From positions 1-8,550 of the forward strand of contig CAYSFC010000031.1 of NCBI GenBank assembly GCA_964430665.1: DNA of 8,550 nt. The letters run 5' to 3'. This document shows, one piece after another, positions 5,499 through 8,550 of the stretch. Both the position numbers and the translations under genes were made by a program. The notes under the pieces are model-generated. The model had not been told where the DNA came from. It ran no database searches and saw nothing but the letters and a program-made list of their open reading frames with translations. Source of the stretch: JAQUYS01 sp964430665. Lineage in GTDB: Archaea > Nanobdellota > Nanobdellia > Woesearchaeales > SKGA01. The number at the start of each line of letters is the position of its first letter. Position 1 is the stretch's first letter.

Positions 5499-6167
5499 AT
5501 GCATGTAGCTCAAATGAATGTAAGAGGAACAGGTCTTGTAGGATTATATATGGTTGCAACTGAATCGTATGTTCTTGTAGGAAGAGAAGTTCCAGAATCG
5601 TGGGATAAAACAATAGAAGAAGTTTTCAAAGTTCCAATTATCCGTATAACTGTTGCAGGAACTTCCCTATTAGGTACGTTTGTGGCTACAAACGGTGTAG
5701 AAATAATTGTTCCTTCAATAATATTTGAAAGAGAGGAAGATGTTCTTAAAGAAGCAGGAATAAAATACACTAAAATTAAAACAGATTTGACTTGTCTAGG
5801 AAATAATGTTGTTGCTTCGGAAAAAGGAAGTTTAATTAATCCTGATTTTGAAGATTCCGCTGTTGAAGAAATAGGAAAAGCATTTCCGGGCGAAGTTAAA
5901 AAATTTAAAATTTCAGAAAATCCAACTGTGGGTTCGTTTGTAGTACATAATGGAAAATTTGGATTAATTACACCAGATGTTTCAAATGAAAATGCAAAAA
6001 TTGTTGAGATGCATCTTGGAATTCAATTAACTTCAGGAACTGTTGAGATGGGTGTTAGTCAAGTTCGTAGTGGTTTGGTTGCGAATAAAAATGGTTACAT
6101 CATAGGAAATCATTCAGGTGGTCCTGAACTTGTTAATGCAGATAGAGCTCTAGGTTATTCAGAATGA
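5499..6167 (+). CDS. eif6: Translation initiation factor 6 (aIF6), ribosome anti-association factor
   Basis: This 222-residue protein belongs to the IF6/Tif6 family, whose pentein fold has five-fold pseudo-symmetry. It binds the large ribosomal subunit near L14e and blocks joining of the small subunit. The sequence shows repeated GTSLLGTFVATNGVEIIVP-type units (about residues 53-72), again at CLGNNVVASEKGSLINP (about 98-114), TVGSFVVHNGKFGLITPD (about 142-159) and SGLVANKNGYIIGNHSGGPEL (about 191-211). The usual ending GPE, ...ADRALG is present. Length is normal. Its stop overlaps the start of pfdA by four bases (ATGA), so those two are translationally coupled. The ribosomal protein L18a gene that often sits between them in other archaea is absent. 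Confidence 0.97.
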   Translation: MHVAQMNVRGTGLVGLYMVATESYVLVGREVPESWDKTIEEVFKVPIIRITVAGTSLLGTFVATNGVEIIVPSIIFEREEDVLKEAGIKYTKIKTDLTCLGNNVVASEKGSLINPDFEDSAVEEIGKAFPGEVKKFKISENPTVGSFVVHNGKFGLITPDVSNENAKIVEMHLGIQLTSGTVEMGVSQVRSGLVANKNGYIIGNHSGGPELVNADRALGYSE

Positions 6168-6550
6168 ATCAAGAAAAATTAATTCAATTGGAATTATTAA
6201 ATCAACAACTAGCTGAAATAGAACAAAGTATTTTTATGTCTGAAGATCAATTATTACAATTGGAATCTGCTAAAGAAGCTTTGAAGAATTTAGAGAACAA
6301 AGATGATGAGGTTTTGATACCTTTAAGTTCAGGTATATTTATACCTGTGAGAAATGTTGACTTGAATAAAATTAAATTTTTAGTTGGTTCAAATGTTGTT
6401 GTTGATAAAACTTCTAAAGAAGCTATTGAGAAAATAACTGAATATGTTGAAGAAATTAAAAATCATAAATCTAAAAGTGTTGAGTTTTATGACAAAGTTT
6501 CTATGGAAGTTATAAAATTACAAAAGGAATTAGATGAGGTTGATGAGTGA
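6164..6550 (+). CDS. pfdA: Prefoldin subunit alpha
   Basis: This 128-residue alpha-class prefoldin forms, with beta subunits, the jellyfish-shaped hexamer that hands unfolded proteins to the thermosome. Two coiled-coil arms (about residues 4-45 and 82-127) flank a beta-hairpin core containing VLIPLSSGIFIPVRNVD and FLVGSNVVVDKTSKEA, the signature of the alpha class. Its ATG overlaps the eif6 stop, indicating coupled translation. Length is slightly shorter than average but complete. Gene order eif6-pfdA-ftsY is a conserved archaeal arrangement. Confidence 0.94.
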   Translation: MNQEKLIQLELLNQQLAEIEQSIFMSEDQLLQLESAKEALKNLENKDDEVLIPLSSGIFIPVRNVDLNKIKFLVGSNVVVDKTSKEAIEKITEYVEEIKNHKSKSVEFYDKVSMEVIKLQKELDEVDE

Positions 6551-6590
6551 AATTAATAATCTCGAAATTAAAAATTTATGAGGAATAAAA

Positions 6591-7991
6591 ATGTTCAAAT
6601 TTCTTAAAGATAAAATTAAAAAAACTGTTGAAAAATTTAGTTCTACTGTTGAAGAAGAAGCGGTTGAAGTTCAAGAAGAAGATTTGAATGTTGAAGAAAA
6701 AGAAATCTTACAGAATTCTGTGATCAGCGAATCAGAATCTGGTGAAGAAAAAGAAGAAAAAAAAGGTTTTTTCAAAAAAATATTTTCTAAGAAAGAAGCT
6801 GTTGAAGAAGTAACTGATGAAGATTTTGAAGAAGAATTTGATCAATCAAACGTTGAAGAAAAATTTGAGGATGAAGTTTCTGAAGAGATTAAAAAAGAAG
6901 AAATAACTCCTGATGAAAAAGTAAAAGAAGAGAAAGAAATAAAGAAAGAAATTGTTCCTGAGAAAACGGTTGAAGAAGAGATTGAACATAAAAAAGAGCC
7001 TGAAGTTATTGAAGAAAAAAAACCCGAAATAGAAACTACTGAAGAGAAAGTAGTGTCTGAAATATCGAAAAAAGATTTATCGAAGTCAGATGTTGTTGAT
7101 GCTACCAAAAAGAAAAAAGGATTTTTTTCTAAAATAAAAGAAAAAATTGTTAAATTTAAACTTGATGATGAGAAATTTGAAGAATTATTCTGGGAATTTG
7201 AATTGGCTCTTTTAGAAAGTAATGTTGCGGTATCAGTTATTGAAAAGATAAAAGAAAACTTAAAGGAAAAATTAACTTCAGAAAATGTTTCTAAAAAAGG
7301 GATTGAAGAAGTTATATCTCAAACTCTTGGTGAAACTTTTGAACAAATCCTTTCAGTTCCGACTTTCGATTTGATTGAAAAAATTAAAACAAAAAAGCCA
7401 TTTATAATTTCAATGATCGGTGTTAATGGTAGTGGTAAAACTACTAGTTTGGCAAAAATAATAAAACTTTTACAAAATAATAATTTGAGTGTTGTTGTAG
7501 CTGCTTCGGATACTTTTAGAGCTGCAGCAATTGATCAAATTGAAGAACACACAACTAAATTAGGTGTGAAATTAATTAAGCATGATTATAATGCTGACCC
7601 TGCTGCTGTGGCTTTTGATGCAATTAAACATGCAGAAGCTAAAGGTATTGATGTTGTTCTTATAGATACGGCAGGAAGATTACATTCTAATTCTAATCTT
7701 ATGGATGAATTGAAAAAAGTTATTCGTGTATCAAAACCAGATCTCAAAATATTTGTTGGAGAATCAATTACTGGTAATGATTGTGTTGAACAAGCAACTG
7801 AATTTGATAATTTGGTTGGTATTGATGCAATTATTTTATCTAAAGCAGATGTTGATGAAAATGGTGGTGCTGCAATAAGTGTTTCGTATGTTACTCAAAA
7901 GCCCATTTTATTTTTGGGTGTTGGTCAAGGATATGATGACTTGATGAAATTTGATAAAAAAATAATTCTAGAACAACTCGGTTTTGAGTGA
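6591..7991 (+). CDS. ftsY: Signal recognition particle receptor FtsY
   Basis: This 466-residue SRP receptor GTPase brings SRP-ribosome complexes to the membrane. The C-terminal NG part (about residues 180-466) is complete: an N-domain four-helix bundle, P-loop GVNGSGKTT (277-285), DTFRAAA (307-313), DTAGR (359-363), GESITGNDCVEQA (from 390), G4 SKAD (417-420; usual form TKxD) and GVGQGYDDL (443-451). The N-terminal 175 residues are very acidic, with long E/K runs. They carry three basic, aromatic segments: FKFLKDKIKK at the start, KKGFFKKIFSKK at about 57-68 and KKKKGFFSKIKEKIVKF just before the NG domain. These look like repeated membrane-binding helices. The start has GAGG about nine bases upstream. 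The gene lies 40 nt after pfdA. Confidence 0.96.
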   Translation: MFKFLKDKIKKTVEKFSSTVEEEAVEVQEEDLNVEEKEILQNSVISESESGEEKEEKKGFFKKIFSKKEAVEEVTDEDFEEEFDQSNVEEKFEDEVSEEIKKEEITPDEKVKEEKEIKKEIVPEKTVEEEIEHKKEPEVIEEKKPEIETTEEKVVSEISKKDLSKSDVVDATKKKKGFFSKIKEKIVKFKLDDEKFEELFWEFELALLESNVAVSVIEKIKENLKEKLTSENVSKKGIEEVISQTLGETFEQILSVPTFDLIEKIKTKKPFIISMIGVNGSGKTTSLAKIIKLLQNNNLSVVVAASDTFRAAAIDQIEEHTTKLGVKLIKHDYNADPAAVAFDAIKHAEAKGIDVVLIDTAGRLHSNSNLMDELKKVIRVSKPDLKIFVGESITGNDCVEQATEFDNLVGIDAIILSKADVDENGGAAISVSYVTQKPILFLGVGQGYDDLMKFDKKIILEQLGFE

Positions 7992-8032
7992 AGACTGTTT
8001 TAATAATAACAAACTTATATTTTCAACTATTT

Positions 8033-8153
8033 AACATATTATATTTCAAAGAAATATGCGGAGAGTAGGATTCAACCGAATGAAATGAGCGTTGTGCAGG
8101 AGTTTACGACTAGCACGTTCGAATATTGAACATAGTATATTTCAAAGAAATAT
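8033..8153 (-). repeat. 96-bp tRNA-Leu 3'-end repeat unit, copy 1, with the trailing partial repeat
   Basis: Segment 8033-8073 recurs 96 bp to the right at 8129-8169 with one substitution (8039) in a 41-base run. Read on the minus strand, the right copy is the true end of tRNA-Leu(UAG) plus its trailer. The left copy is a second tRNA 3' end, starting GGTTGAATCC; it lacks the C of TTCGA. The body between (about 8074-8128) is not tRNA-like. It contains an inverted T-loop sequence GTTCGAAT at 8117-8124 and a GTGC/GCAC stem (8094-8097 with 8113-8116). Bases 8069-8161 are identical to 8413-8505. Confidence 0.85.
8137..8153 (-). other. Hairpin directly after tRNA-Leu(UAG)
   Basis: ATATTTC and GAAATAT form a perfect seven-pair stem with a three-base loop, beginning at the discriminator base of the tRNA. 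The same hairpin follows the pseudo-3' end at 8041-8057, the partial copy at 8298-8314 and the second tRNA-Leu at 8481-8497. It may help 3' processing or termination, or be an end structure of the repeat; nothing in the sequence decides this. Confidence 0.5.
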
Positions 8154-8236
8154 GCGGAGAGTAGGATTCGAACCCACGTAGGTACTAAACCAATGCGGCC
8201 TAAACGCATCCCGTTTGACCACTCCGGCATCTCCGC
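8153..8236 (-). tRNA. tRNA-Leu(UAG)
   Basis: This is an 84-nt class II tRNA. Acceptor GCGGAGA pairs with TCTCCGC and the discriminator is A. The D-stem is CCG/CGG with GTGGTCAAA in the loop. The anticodon stem ATGCG/CGCAT encloses TTTAGGC, giving anticodon TAG (8200-8202). A 15-nt variable arm with a GGT/ACC stem follows, then T-stem GTGGG/CCTAC with loop TTCGAAT. The long variable arm, A73 and anticodon agree on leucine. CCA is not encoded and must be added after transcription. There is no intron. A TATAAA-type box lies upstream. Confidence 0.96.
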
Positions 8237-8263
8237 AAGAATAGATTAAGAACCCATATAAGA

Positions 8264-8271
8264 TTTATAAA
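8264..8271 (-). promoter_or_regulatory. TATA box of tRNA-Leu(UAG)
   Basis: The palindromic octamer TTTATAAA is centred 31 nt before the tRNA 5' end (8236). It is the same octamer found before tRNA-Val and the LSm operon. Transcription would start about five bases before the tRNA. Confidence 0.55.
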
Positions 8272-8282
8272 TGTTTCTTAGA

Positions 8283-8326
8283 AATATTGAACATAGTATA
8301 TTTCAAAGAAATATGCGGAGAGAAAG
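8283..8326 (-). repeat. Partial third copy of the tRNA-Leu 3'-end and trailer repeat
   Basis: Forty-four bases are identical to 8466-8509, the trailer and 3' end of the second tRNA-Leu. It contains the hairpin and the tRNA end GCGGAGAG followed by AAAG, so it carries the T-stem triplet of the second tRNA (AAA), not of the nearer tRNA-Leu(UAG) (TAG). Homology stops exactly where the T-loop would begin. No tRNA body is attached, so this is a solitary 3' end, probably a remnant. Confidence 0.8.
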
Positions 8327-8354
8327 TATTGTCACTTCGTTCGTCACTTTCTCT
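8319..8354. other. Inverted repeat with inner direct repeats
   Basis: AGAGAAAGT (8319-8327) pairs with ACTTTCTCT (8346-8354), nine perfect base pairs around an 18-base loop. Inside and overlapping the arm, GTCACTT occurs twice (8331-8337 and 8343-8349). On the plus strand T's follow the stem (8354-8357). One arm is the end of the solitary tRNA-Leu 3' fragment. It may be a terminator-like structure or the scar of a rearrangement. Confidence 0.55.
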
Positions 8355-8401
8355 TTTAACTTTGAAACATATAGTTTAAACCTATCTGAGATAAATATAA
8401 T

Positions 8402-8497
8402 GCGGAGAGAAAGATTCAACCGAATGAAATGAGCGTTGTGCAGGAGTTTACGACTAGCACGTTCGAATATTGAACATAGTATATTTCAAAGAAATAT
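8402..8497 (-). repeat. 96-bp tRNA-Leu 3'-end repeat unit, copy 2
   Basis: This unit has the same length and body as copy 1. Bases 8413-8505 match 8069-8161 without a difference. Its duplicated tRNA end (8402-8417) has AAA at 8410-8412, as the second tRNA-Leu does at 8506-8508; copy 1 has TAG at both corresponding places. Left of 8402 the sequence diverges from the copy 1 surroundings and lacks the trailer hairpin, showing a TATCTGAGATA dyad (about 8385-8395) instead. This probably is the older trailer of the second tRNA-Leu. Confidence 0.85.
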
Positions 8498-8550
8498 GCG
8501 GAGAGAAAGATTCGAACTCTCGTAGGCACTAAGCCAACACGGCCTTAACG
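8497..8550 (-). tRNA. tRNA-Leu, partial (5' part beyond the window); anticodon reads AAG by alignment
   Basis: The visible 54 nt align base for base with tRNA-Leu(UAG). They show 3' acceptor strand TCTCCGC with A73, T-stem GAGAG/CTTTC around TTCGAAT, a 15-nt variable arm with a GGC/GCC stem, anticodon 3' strand CGTGT and loop TTAAGGC. In this alignment positions 34-36 are AAG (8544-8546), a leucine anticodon very rarely used by archaea. A shift of one base would read UAA, but it would leave a C-C clash at 31-39 and shorten the variable arm. The 5' half is outside the window, so neither reading can be confirmed. CCA is not encoded. Confidence 0.85.

Noticed and set aside
6842..7108. An 88-codon open frame on the minus strand
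   Set aside because: It is a serine- and phenylalanine-rich product created by reading the E/K-rich arm of ftsY backwards, where stop codons are depleted.
8033..8550. CRISPR array
   Set aside because: The repeats are spaced 96 bp and hold the same body rather than unique spacers, and they are clearly derived from tRNA 3' ends.

Overview
The window is AT-rich, densely packed archaeal DNA. Every recognisable gene is archaeal: aIF6, prefoldin alpha, FtsY, a single-copy LSm protein beside ribosomal protein L37e, a kleisin (ScpA), the oapA-oapB-oapC trio, and a tRNA whose intron has archaeal bulge-helix-bulge geometry. Operon-leading genes have a TATA-like box about 25-30 nt before the ATG and look leaderless. 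Internal genes use AGGTGA-type ribosome binding sites. Low GC, short genes, and the absence of L18a between eif6 and pfdA suggest a reduced-genome (DPANN-like) archaeon. That lineage call is inference.

Layout. Positions 1-1630 hold, on the minus strand, oapA (Era-like GTPase), oapB and oapC (zinc ribbon), a set named for its position beside the replication origin in haloarchaea. A small broken gene end faces them at the left edge. Positions 1649-3893 hold a second minus-strand operon of three unrecognised surface or exported cysteine-rich proteins: a short secreted protein and two tandem membrane-anchored paralogues with 14 conserved cysteines each. Positions 3904-4373 hold LSm-L37e. A divergent promoter region then leads to a plus-strand tRNA-Val(UAC) interrupted by a 44-nt intron in its T-loop. 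Next come scpA and the eif6-pfdA-ftsY operon (5465-7991), which links ribosome subunit maturation, co-translational folding and SRP-dependent membrane targeting.

The right end (8033-8550) carries two minus-strand tRNA-Leu genes, the second cut by the window edge. Each is followed downstream by a 96-bp unit that ends in a second copy of that tRNA's own 3' end. The two units share 93 identical bases, yet the three T-stem bases that differ between the tRNAs are copied faithfully in each. A third, partial copy lies between them. This looks like a very small sequence that has inserted at, or duplicated with, tRNA-Leu 3' ends. It is the strongest candidate here for something undescribed, together with the T-loop intron of tRNA-Val and the cysteine-rich paralogue operon.
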